NCBI GenBank assembly: GCA_964019055.1
Contig: OZ025206.1
Coordinates: 7,164,117-7,228,116, forward strand
Reading direction: 5' to 3'
Length of the DNA stretch: 64,000 nt
Source of the DNA: Anthopleura xanthogrammica
Taxonomy: Eukaryota > Cnidaria > Anthozoa > Actiniaria > Actiniidae
The notes beneath the pieces are model-generated. The model was not told the origin of the DNA. It saw only the letters and a program-made list of their open reading frames with translations, and made no database searches. Numbering within the stretch: position 1 is the first letter of the stretch; each line of letters starts with the position of its first letter. Below are positions 1 to 44,081 of this stretch, piece by piece. The position numbers were made by a program, and so were the translations under genes.

Positions 1-32812
<32,812 letters not shown>

Positions 32813-32953
32813 CTGTGAAATAAAGATGATAACATCGTTGTCAAAAACCAGCCCTTATATTATATCTTCATTTATCATATGACCCAAGAAATTTCTGCAA
32901 TCTGATTGGCTAAGACGAGTGTGATTTGAACGTAACTGTCCGTGTGATTCAAA

Positions 32954-32967
32954 ATTGCCATGGCAAC
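32954..32967 (-). promoter_or_regulatory. X-box-like RFX site
   Basis: The minus strand reads GTTGCCATGGCAAT, one base from the ideal palindrome GTTGCCATGGCAAC bound by RFX factors. It lies in the first intron of the receptor gene at the left edge of the duplication. A weaker relative, GTTACCATGACAAT, lies at 32204-32217 next to a short hairpin. Confidence 0.45.
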
Positions 32968-34408
32968 CACGAAAACATATTTGAAGTGGCAGAAAGATTT
33001 CCCTAAATATTAAGCTAATTATTTGAATCTACAAGCAAAAACATTAACGAACACTAAAAGAACAATAGTATATGTACGACAGAACGTTTCAAGAGTTGGC
33101 TTTTATCAATGGAATCGATTTAAGAAAGGATTTCTTGTGCCAGAAACTTGAAAATCGTGTGGAGATTTCTTCGGCAAAAGAAGAAAACCAGTGAAGTAAA
33201 ACTCACAAAAACATGCTTCTGTTGAAGTTATCCTGGTGAAGATAAGGATATCCGACGGCTGTTTATTCCTGGAAAACCTGTTTTTCAAATTCAAGATCAC
33301 ATAGCTCAACAACGACGATTTGCCTTCGTTGAAGCGAAAAACAGACTTTGAAAACTTAATCTTTACAACAACGAGTCTCAAGTCAAGACAAGCAGATAAG
33401 TCAGAATTGTAAATTATCAACTCGAACTTCCTTAAAATGACTAAAATATGCTGTTTTTAGCACAGCTTTAGCTTAAAGTTTTTTTATGTCGTAGAAAAAG
33501 GCTTTAAGTCACACTTTTGGTTCAGTGTTTCTTTTTATTATTTAAGCTTAAGCTTTTTAAATTTTGTGCCCCGTACGTGATGAAGCGGCCGCTCAAACGA
33601 TGAACAAACAAACCTATACAGATTTTTCATTAAATTTCTTAGGCCATGTCGCCGAGGACGGCTCGTGAAATTACAACAATTTTGAAATATCACTCGTGGT
33701 ATTTTTGCCAAATATCACTCCAAACCATACTATTATTTGTTTATCACAGCTTGCTTTATTTTTGGAATGAGTAGCAATAACTTAATAACTGTGCGAAGTG
33801 TTATTAAAATTCTATGTTCGGATCTATTACTACGGAAATACCTTAACATTGGGCTCCTGGTAAAAAATAGTCGAGCAAAGTTTTGAGTGTTTGAAAATAA
33901 CTGAATCAGTTTATAATTTCAGTTTATAATGAGCTAGAGAAGGCTAGAAGTCGAAGTTCTGGCACACATATTAGCTTGTTTGACTGAGGTCCTTTTTTTC
34001 CTTTTCTCTTTGTTTTTGTGTTTGTGCATGCGGAGTTTCGGAGTGACTGACATAATTTGAGTTTTAAAATTTGGCCGTTAATTCGTTGTGAAATTCATCC
34101 GGGTTTTTTTTCTTACTACAAACAAAAAAAACTTTGGAAAAACGTTTGGCCACGTTTTTCTGATCTGAGAATCAGTTAACAAAAAGCCAAAAAAGTTGTA
34201 ATAGCTTTAAAGTAGCAAGAAAGAGTAGTGACTTTAGTCAGAAAAAGCATACAAAAGTAGCAAGAAAAACATGACTAGAAAAAATTTTGAAGATTAACTT
34301 TAGTCCCGAATGCCAACTTCGTTAGAGTTTCTAGAAACACTGTAAGTTTTTCTGGCAAACCTTTTCACTAGTACTAAATTATCCATTAAAGATCTATTGG
34401 TATTTACC

Positions 34409-34520
34409 TTGGTTTTTCATCAATTCTTCAACTAAAACAAGCTCCAACAGACACTAGGATAAAATAAGCGCCATCTTCAACATCACGTCTTTGCTACAAG
34501 ACGATCTGCGCATGTCAGGG
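34409..34520 (-). promoter_or_regulatory. Putative promoter and 5' UTR exon 1 of the receptor gene (proximal copy)
   Basis: On the minus strand a consensus donor, AAACCAAG|GTAAATAC, ends at 34408. It is preceded by AAGATGGCGC (YY1-like, typical near metazoan start sites) and, a little upstream, a TGCGCATG NRF1-like half site. Spliced to the 32812 exon it would give a non-coding leader with short upstream ORFs: one of 9 codons starting ATGTTGAAG, and one spanning the splice that starts ATGAAAAACCAAG. The start site itself is inferred. Confidence 0.45.
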
Positions 34521-35442
34521 AGGGTTGGACACAGCACGCGAAGCATCACGGTAGAGAAGGCAAGTGCTAAAGTTAGTAGGTTTTATAGCATTTATTTGTT
34601 TTTCAGTTAGGATGAAATTTCGTAGGATTAAAGTGCATGTTATATTGAAGGTGTCATAGAATTTTGGCTTCAAAATCTTGCTTATGAGTATTTTTTATCG
34701 TCATTCATTTCCGTGTGTTAATTTTGATCTCGAGTCATTTTGTCTAGAACTGCTTGCTTCACACTTCTGTCGTTTACTCTTGAAATATAAGGGATCTCGT
34801 ATTGAAACTATAACAAAATGTAAAGGAGGAAAGTACCTTTCATGTGGTATAAACGCTTCCCAGGGCTTCCCAGTACGTTTTGAGATATAAAGACTCATAT
34901 TGAAGCCTTTCTTGAACTAGCTTTCGTATAGCAGGTAACTCAGTTCTTCCAATATTTGACGAGGAAAATTTTATAGTGTTGTACCACTTTGGTCAGATAA
35001 ATGTCGAAATAATATCAGTTTATCATCATGCAAATACACGATAGGTACAGTACCTAAATTAAGGTGAAATTGGTGAGATAAAAGTTGATATCTCACTGTT
35101 GTCTTTTAACTTTGCATGCACTTGCTGTTCGAAGAGTGAACCTATTAGATGCTCCAAATGGGCGCCTTTTTATTCTTTTTCTTTTTCTTTTTATTCGTTG
35201 TAATTGAAAAAAGTTCTTCCTAAACAATATTTTATTTAAGTTGTTTGCTTTGTGGGGAAAAAAAGACCAAAAAAAAGAAAAGTGTATTATTATTAACAGT
35301 GAAATCAGAGGCATTCTACTTCTTCATTACGAGTTGAAAATACTATTTTGCTTTCGAAAAAGGACGGAATTCTATAACTAGTTTTAGATGTTGTAAACCA
35401 AAAATACTTTAATAATATTCTATTTATACTCTTATATTCAAA

Positions 35443-35456
35443 ATTGCCATGGCAAC
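35443..35456 (-). promoter_or_regulatory. X-box-like RFX site, duplicate
   Basis: The second copy of GTTGCCATGGCAAT, created by the tandem duplication. It lies between the two putative promoters. Confidence 0.45.
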
Positions 35457-36897
35457 CACGAAAACATATTTGAAGTGGCAGAAAGATTTCCCTAAATATT
35501 AAGCTAATTATTTGAATCTACAAGCAAAAACATTAACGAACACTAAAAGAACAATAGTATATGTACGACAGAACGTTTCAAGAGTTGGCTTTTATCAATG
35601 GAATCGATTTAAGAAAGGATTTCTTGTGCCAGAAACTTGAAAATCGTGTGGAGATTTCTTCGGCAAAAGAAGAAAACCAGTGAAGTAAAAACTCACAAAA
35701 ACATGCTTCTGTTGAAGTTATCCTGGTGAAGATAAGGATATCCGACGGCTGTTTATTCCTGGAAAACCTGTTTTTCAAATTCAAGATCACATAGCTCAAC
35801 AACGACGATTTGCCTTCGTTGAAGCGAAAAACAGACTTTGAAAACTTAATCTTTACAACAACGAGTCTCAAGTCAAGACAAGCAGATAAGTCAGAATTGT
35901 AAATTATCAACTCGAACTTCCTTAAAATGACTAAAATATGCTGTTTTTAGCACAGCTTTAGCTTAAAGTTTTTTTATGTCGTAGAAAAAGGCTTTAAGTC
36001 ACACTTTTGGTTCAGTGTTTCTTTTTATTATTTAAGCTTAAGCTTTTTAAATTTTGTGCCCCGTACGTGATGAAGCGGCCGCTCAAACGATGAACAAACA
36101 AACCTATACAGATTTTTCATTAAATTTCTTAGGCCATGTCGCCGAGGACGGCTCGTGAAATTACAACAATTTTGAAATATCACTCGTGGTATTTTTGCCA
36201 AATATCACTCCAAACCATACTATTATTTGTTTATCACAGCTTGCTTTATTTTTGGAATGAGTAGCAATAACTTAATAACTGTGCGAAGTGTTATTAAAAT
36301 TCTATGTTCGGATCTATTACTACGGAAATACCTTAACATTGGGCTCCTGGTAAAAAATAGTCGAGCAAAGTTTTGAGTGTTTGAAAATAACTGAATCAGT
36401 TTATAATTTCAGTTTATAATGAGCTAGAGAAGGCTAGAAGTCGAAGTTCTGGCACACATATTAGCTTGTTTGACTGAGGTCCTTTTTTTCCTTTTCTCTT
36501 TGTTTTTGTGTTTGTGCATGCGGAGTTTCGGAGTGACTGACATAATTTGAGTTTTAAAATTTGGCCGTTAATTCGTTGTGAAATTCATCCGGGTTTTTTT
36601 TCTTACTACAAACAAAAAAAACTTTGGAAAAACGTTTGGCCACGTTTTTCTGATCTGAGAATCAGTTAACAAAAAGCCAAAAAAGTTGTAATAGCTTTAA
36701 AGTAGCAAGAAAGAGTAGTGACTTTAGTCAGAAAAAGCATACAAAAGTAGCAAGAAAAACATGACTAGAAAAAATTTTGAAGATTAACTTTAGTCCCGAA
36801 TGCCAACTTCGTTAGAGTTTCTAGAAACACTGTAAGTTTTTCTGGCAAACCTTTTCACTAGTACTAAATTATCCATTAAAGATCTATTGGTATTTAC

Positions 36898-37010
36898 CTT
36901 GGTTTTTCATCAATTCTTCAACTAAAACAAGCTCCAACAGACACTAGGATAAAATAAGCGCCATCTTCAACATCACGTCTTTGCTACAAGACGATCTGCG
37001 CATGTCAGGG
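36898..37010 (-). promoter_or_regulatory. Putative promoter and 5' UTR exon 1, distal duplicate copy
   Basis: The same donor, AAGATGGCGC and TGCGCATG elements recur 2,490 bp upstream in the second copy of the tandem duplication. The gene may therefore have two near-identical alternative promoters. Confidence 0.42.
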
Positions 37011-38816
37011 AGGGTTGGACACAGCACGCGAAGCATCACGGTAGAGAAGGCAAGTGCTAAAGTTAGTAGGTTTTATAGCATTTATTTGTTTTTCAGTTAG
37101 GATGAAATTTCGTAGGATTAAAGTGCATGTTATATTGAAGGTGTCATAGAATTTTGGCTTCAAAATCTTGCTTATGAGTATTTTTTATCGTCATTCATTT
37201 CCGTGTGTTAATTTTGATCTCGAGTCATTTTGTCTAGAACTGCTTGCTTCACACTTCTGTCGTTTACTCTTGAAATATAAGGGATCTCGTATTGAAACTA
37301 TAACAAAATGTAAAGGAGGAAAGTACCTTTCATGTGGTATAAACGCTTCCCAGGGCTCCCCAGTACGTTTTGAGATATAAAGACTCATATTGAAGCCTTT
37401 CTTGAACTAGCTTTCGTATAGCAGGTAACTCAGTTCTTCCAATATTTGACGAGGAAAATTTTATAGTGTTGTACCACTTTGGTCAGATAAATGTCGAAAT
37501 AATATCAGTTTATCATCATGCAAATACACGATAGGTACAGTACCTAAATTAAGGTGAAATTGGTGAGATAAAAGTTGATATCTCACTGTTGTCTTTTAAC
37601 TTTGCATGCACTTGCTGTTCGAAGAGTGAACCTATTAGATGCTCCAAATGGGCGCCTTTTTATTCTTTTTCTTTTTCTTTTTATTCGTTGTAATTGAAAA
37701 AAGTTCTTCCTAAACAATATTTTATTTAAGTTGTTTGCTTTGTGGGGAAAAAAAGACCAAAAAAAAGAAAAGTGTATTATCATTAACAGTGAAATCAGAG
37801 GCATTCTACTTCTTCATTACGAGTTGAAAATACTATTTTGCTTTCGAAAAAGGACGGAATTCTATAACTAGTTTTAGATGTTGTAAACCAAAAATACTTT
37901 AATAATATTCTATTTATACTCTTATATTGAATTGAATTTTGTTGATCATTTTTTTTTTGGGAAAGCTCGATATTTTAATTGTTCACATTGGTTAATATGT
38001 AGACAGGGCCACGATTAATTACGCGATACTGTTTTTCACTGAACTAACAGACATTTTTATGATCAGCATAGGCGGCTATATTTGCTTTTTTTTATTGTTT
38101 CTATATTATTTAATTTTCATATTACACTTTGCTTTTTAGAGATTTCATGTTTGTTTTGTTTTTCAATTTTTACCTACGATCTGTGGTGACACTTGCAGGG
38201 CTTTCAGAGTCTGCTGCTTAAAATTTGGGTAATTTTACGAACAGGCAAGTAGTTTTCTAGCTGATATTTTTTAAACAGAGTATTCTTGCCATAAGTAAAA
38301 AAACTTTTTTAGTATACTTTATTATTGTCATATAAGTTTTAGTTTCTTGACTTCTAGCAATCTGCGCTTGCTTGAGTTTTGAAATTTCTCATCATATTAT
38401 TTTAGTCGATTTCTTTAAAAACCTCAGTATAGTTTCCAGCATTCCGTTGCCAGAAGGATCAGAATCAGTTATTTCCTTGTTAAAAGCTGAATTACTTCAA
38501 CATATTAGGCATCCTAGCAAACATTTGAGCTGAAAGATTTTCGGGTGAAAAACTCGGTATAGTTTGTAAGACTCGGCTACAAATAATTTGATTTATTTAG
38601 TTTTGAATTTTATTCAATAAATTCCAAATTTTGTGTATGATATATAAAATAGCTTATTAACTTCCCGTTTCTCCATAAACTTTTGATATTCTTATGGCCT
38701 TTGTTTGTTTACATCAAGTTTCAAACCGTCGGGAGCTCTTCACTTCTCGACGTCCAGGAGCAAATGAATTCGAATTAACGTTTTGTCCCTTGATGCTTCG
38801 CACGCTGGGATTTAGC

Positions 38817-39022
38817 AAGAGAGTATGAAGTAAGAGAGCACATCTACGTGCCCTATGATAATTATTTGAAAATCTATTTGTATCTCTGCTTGCAGCCTGA
38901 AATGTTTTATCATGGGATTCCTGATTCAGTTCAGGCTGCGCGCGCAGCTAAAAATAATTTCGAATAATTTTCATGGGGATAGATGTGTGGGAGATGTGTG
39001 CTCTCTTACTTTATACTCTCTT
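38817..39022. mobile_element. MITE with 9 bp target-site duplication
   Basis: Arms AAGAGAGTATGAAGTAAGAG and inverse span 206 bp. The copies of GGATTTAGC at 38808-38816 and 39023-39031 abut the element exactly. A 9 bp duplication fits Mutator-like transposition. Confidence 0.88.
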
Positions 39023-39840
39023 GGATTTAGCCATTACTGGGAGATTTTGCAAACAAAATCTCTTACTACTCTATAACTCGGACTGAAATTTTTTTTGACT
39101 GGGACTCGGATTTTGCAAATTTTTGGGCTCGGAAATGGATTATAGGACCCCCCAGTACTATGACTAACCAAACGATTATATTGCATTTATGGTTCAATTT
39201 TATTACATTTATGGTGGGGTCCATTATAACATTATGGTTGATTGTTATTACATTTATGTTTTTTATTACATTTATGGGTGATACATATATATTCTAAATC
39301 TATATTTTTATTTTTTTATTTTCATACTTCGAAACAAAGACAAAAACAAATCTATCAGTTAACTCAGTTGAAATTAAATGAGAACTCAAACTCTAGCTAT
39401 TCTAACTCAACTCAAACTTATCTAACTCAAATTCAAACTCAGCGAATATCCGAGTCCTCAATTCCTAGCTCTAAAATGGTAAATCTTACTATTAATTGAT
39501 GGTCCCCTTAAGTTGGCCGACAGTCAAATCAGGAGTCTGTCAACATGTTAGTAATTTTGAAATTGCTTTTCATTCCATTAATGTCGCATATACTACTGAA
39601 AACATCAATATATTTGGTAACAATATTAAAATAGACCTTACATTCAGTAATAGCGCTCATCTGGACCTTTCTCACACCACAAATTAGTTAAATAATCGGT
39701 CTTGAGGTCAGAAAGCAGTTTAAAAGAAGTGTTTAGTTAACAATAACATTGTCTGTATTCGTTACTGGGGTCGAAGCAGTAGTTAGATTGTCTTTAATTA
39801 CATAATAAGAATAGTCATACTTTCCTCGATGTCCTTGCGG

Positions 39841-40239
39841 CCCGGGGGAAGGGGGGGGGGGGGTGGACTCCGGGGGTAAAGTATCGGGTATGCTCGTCGG
39901 AAATTTCCAAAAATACCCCTGAAAGATACCGGAAGTTTTTTCAAAAGGGCGTGGCTTGGCAAAATTAAATCCCTAAGAGATACCACAAAAATAATACTAT
40001 TAAAAAATACTTTAAATTACATTGAGTAATATTCTGAGTTTACGAAGGCATACGTATTGCATTATTATGCAATGGGCTAGTTCCTTTTTCAACACCCTAA
40101 AAGATACCAGAAAGTGCTGATTTGCTAAACCTCAAATTTAAGACCCTAAAAGATACCAAATCGCTGATTTTTACCCCTAAGAGATACGACGAGCATACCC
40201 GATACTTTACCCCCGGAGTCCCCCCCCCCCCCCCCCGGG
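39841..40239. mobile_element. G-tract foldback with 8 bp target-site duplication (hAT-like)
   Basis: The TIR of about 58 bp starts CCCGGGGG, contains a long G run, then ACTCCGGGGGTAAAGTATCG. CCTTGCGG flanks it at 39833-39840 and 40240-40247. The core has repeated CCTAA(A/G)AGATACC motifs. Confidence 0.87.
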
Positions 40240-40662
40240 CCTTGCGGTGACCGAGGCACGTTGCTGTAAGGGACTTGTTCAATACTATAACCAGTTATTT
40301 ATCGTCCAAGGGGAGGGGGTGGTCACATGGTTTTCGTGCAGGGCAAGAAGGAGAGGGGGTTGGTGATTAATTTTGAATTTAGCAGCCGTTAATTGTTTAT
40401 GAAACTCCAAGGCCCCAGGCTCGGTCACGGTTATAATGCGAGAATTTACGAGACTTTCAAATTTTTCGGTCATGATCAGAGTTCATCTGGTTTGATAACC
40501 ATAGTTGACAGACTGCTTGCATGCGTCTTCGACCGCCATCAAGAACACACCTGCTTTTGTTGTTGAAAAAGACAAAAAACTCTGCATTACCTATTTTGTT
40601 CTATAACATTTGAACTTATAATATTGATCATGACCTTATAACAAATGCTTGTATATACATAT

Positions 40663-40752
40663 CCCCCCTCCCCCTCCCCCTCCCCCTCCCCCTCCCCCTC
40701 CCCCTCCCCCTCCCCCTCCCCCTTGGAAGATACTCCCCCTCCCCCTCCCCCT
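40663..40752. repeat. (CCCTCC)n minisatellite, G-quadruplex-prone on the minus strand
   Basis: Array of CCCCCT units interrupted by two copies of TTGGAAGAT. Intergenic between the two divergent receptor genes. Confidence 0.95.
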
Positions 40753-43700
40753 TGGAAGATAAATAATAAAAATATTTGATGCGGACAATTAATTCTTTTT
40801 TTTTTATTTAAAAGGCATGTTTCTTCCCAGCGGGACAATGGTAATGAAAACTGTTTTGGTTACAATTTTCTTCGACGCCTTCTCATTCCATATGAACTGT
40901 TAAAAAGAAGACGAAGTAAATAAACGCACATAAAAGCAAAGGAAAAAGAAATAGCCAGAATAAGAGTAGGAACATTTACTCTTTCAATCTCATGATCATT
41001 TAGACTTCCAACTGAGGGTAGTCACGTGATTGCTTGTGTTGATGATTTTCGGTCGGTCAAATAAATTAAATTAAAATAGAATACTAATTTGCAAAGAAAG
41101 GAAAAAAAACAGTCAAAGGGTATAAACGACAGGAAAAGACACACGATTACAGCGAAGCGTTGAAAATCAATTATAATTCCATCAAAAATTGATTCTAATA
41201 TCCAACTCCCAAGATTCTGAAGGTTGGTCACTGAGTGTAAATCAACTATTCTAAACTACGACGTTTGTGCATTGAAATCGCTAAATCAAATTGGAATTGA
41301 TAATATTTATAACTTACTTTCCTACTTAAAATTTATGACTTAAGTTCCCCGGCGTAAAACCTTGTGGATCAGTTCCAGTTCCCATCATATCATGCCAGTA
41401 TTCAAAGCCAGTGCATTTACTAAAACTGCATATGAGTCGACGTTTTACCTACAAAAGGCGATAGGCTTTAATTTAGGTTCTCGACCACCGTGGATGCTTT
41501 GAGTAGCCCGTTTGTAAAGCCAAGTTATTGGGTCAGATGTGGAGTGTCGTTTACAAATTTTGCTAAACATGAAATGTTGCCTATTAGTTTTGGAATACTG
41601 CCACGTCGTCGTTCAATGATAACCTTTCTATTTCAGTAAAGTTTCGCTTGCAGTATACACATTGCATCGCAGCATCAAAAGATCCATGTCAACCGAAAAA
41701 TATGCTTGCTTGGATGATCTTGCTGAGTTCAATTTAGTCATTTTATAGGTTTGTAATCTAAACGACATCACTGACTTTCTGTTCATAATTTTAACTTATA
41801 ATATATTTGGTAAAAAACGCAAACATCATGTTACTGATAAAAACCTTTTCATTAGCTGCAGTTTATTCATATAGCAAAAATGTGAAATAGGCTTAGAATA
41901 ATTTCTTACTTTCTTACTTACGCGATGATATTTTTCGTCGTTTCTGAATGATCAAGTTTGCTTTAGTTCTAGAACTAGAATCTATTCAGCTCGAAATTAC
42001 AGACTGCCGTAATCAATTGTTAGTAAAAATAATGAAAAATCAGGGTATTTACACTACACTTGTTTTAATTGGAATGGTGAGCTTGATGCTTCATGCAGAA
42101 AAGGCTTGATTACAATGCATTTACTCCTTCATTTTTCCAATTCTATTAACTCAATTTATTCCTTCCTTCCTTCCACTCTTTATGTTACGTTCAATAATTT
42201 TTAGGTCTTCTGTGGAGGAAGACGTGATGGCTCAAAAGTCTGACAGCGTCGATATTCTCATTATACTGATCATTCTACTGAATATTTCATCGGTCTGTCT
42301 TCGCGAATGTAGTCTGTTGTTTGCATCGATCGGCTGTGTGTGGTTTAATCCGCGTTGTTGATGGCCACGGTGCCTTCATTTCTCAGCGGCAAATGTTTAC
42401 GCGTTCAAACAAATCTGTGGTTTTCGGAACACTGCACCGTACACTGAAGAACAGCTCATAAAACACCCTTATTGTTACTATTAATATTAATTAAAGTCAT
42501 TCTTACTCACAAAGCAAAATAAGCTCGAATATTTATTGCAGTATATTAGTCAATACTCGGCTCTGGTACCAACATGTCTGCTAGCACTCAGAACAATTAT
42601 ATTTCGCATCAATTGGATAAGTAATTTTGATTGGAGGTGTGTATTTTTGCGCTTTTTAATTGGTTCGAAACGGAAGAGTTTAGAGAGTTCAGTTCTCCCT
42701 AACGGAAGCCATCATAGAGTCACGGCACGGTAGCCCTTTTTGAGTTACCCGAACTATTTTAATCAGCCATTAGAAGAGTAATATTCAAAACAACCACCTT
42801 AACTTCAATGATTGTTGACCGCAATTTAGAGCCTGAGAAAATCTCTTTGATAGCTTTCAGAGAAACGCCAGAGATGACTTAATGGCCAGTTCAGATTAAT
42901 ATTGTAATCTACTTGCAATTAATACTTAAAGTTAAAACCTTACTACTTACTTGTAAGAGATTCTGCAAGTATATAACTTCCTATATACTTAAAACTTATA
43001 CTTACTTGAGGAACGAAAATAGAGCGAAAATAACATATGAAAATTAAACAGAACTAGCTGAAAAACTGAAGTCGAATTCTGAAAGAAGGCTTTCTTGAAA
43101 AGATCAACCAAGGACTATTTCTTGCTGATGTTGAAATTTTTATGTGTCATAAAAACTTGATAACGTACGATCTATAAAAAGGGCCTTCAAAACCGGATGT
43201 AAATGGTCTGAAGACTGTGTTACTTTCCTGGCGTAGAAACAGAGCATCTTCTGAAATTCAAAGATTTTTTTATATTTTCACCGCAAGTCTTATATCACTT
43301 AAAGTTTTTCACTGAAGAACAATTTTTGACTGCAGCAGAAAGCACTAAACTTCAGATCTCATTCTGCTGGAATGGCCCTTCCATTTTATATACTTGAATG
43401 ACCTTTTCTTTATCCAAACATTGAGTAAAAGAAGCGAGAATAACAGTTGAGAACATCTCATGGCCGGGCATTTGAGGCTATGGTGGTTAAAGCGGCTGCT
43501 AGGACGGCACACGCTAAAACTGAATTTACCGAATCCCCAAATCGCTTTATTCTAGCTAAAGATAAAGTGGTTGCTTTATTTACTCAAATAAACTGAATTT
43601 TCATCGCATGCATTACTACGCAGTTACAGCGGATCAACCGACCATCAGACGACGCAAGTTCAGTCCAAATGATCGGGCTTGTGTCGTAATTGTTTTTTAT

Positions 43701-44067
43701 CGGATTACGTCTTAGTGTCTTAGGCGATTAAATAGTTTCTTACGTGGCATTCGGACATAAGAAAAATTACAGTATCTGATAGTTATCTAATTTATTCTAC
43801 GCTAAATTAGTCCAGTCTCACGGTCGGCGCGCCGTCTCTAACACTTAACATCCCCCTCTCTTTTTTGTGTGCATGTAAGTTCGACAAGTTGAATCAAGTG
43901 AGAGTGAATTGCATCTGAGGCCTGATTCGCCGGTAAAATGTTGTAATTATCAGTTACATTAATTAGTTTGAAGTGTGAATCAAATGTCGAACTTTATGAT
44001 TTAGGTTCGTTTGCCGAGATGTTTATTCTTTTCGGCATGAGAAACGCGACATTAAAGCTAGGCCCCA

Positions 44068-44081
44068 GTTACCATAGTAAC
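44068..44081 (+). promoter_or_regulatory. Palindromic X-box-like site upstream of the glutamate receptor
   Basis: GTTACCATAGTAAC matches the RFX consensus in both half sites. It sits 2.3 kb before the glutamate receptor start codon in the divergent intergenic region. A chance occurrence cannot be excluded. Confidence 0.4.

Larger units (their letters stand above)
32947..37926. repeat. 2.49 kb near-perfect tandem duplication
   Basis: Unit 1 is 32947-35435 and unit 2 is 35436-37926. Reading them side by side I find three differences: one extra A in unit 2 (35690 region), T to C (about 34868 versus 37358), and T to C (about 35291 versus 37781). Both breakpoints share only ATT, so the join looks like a microhomology event. 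No coding exon is recognised inside. It holds the putative promoter and first exon of the minus-strand receptor and an X-box-like motif at its left edge. Confidence 0.97.

Noticed and set aside
34678..37380. Repeated 70-codon plus frames inside the 2.49 kb duplication
   Set aside because: They are identical only because the DNA is duplicated. No motif or splice evidence.
42536..42733. Small plus frame near CGGAAG motifs, considered as a promoter or small gene
   Set aside because: No peptide features and only isolated ETS-like hexamers.
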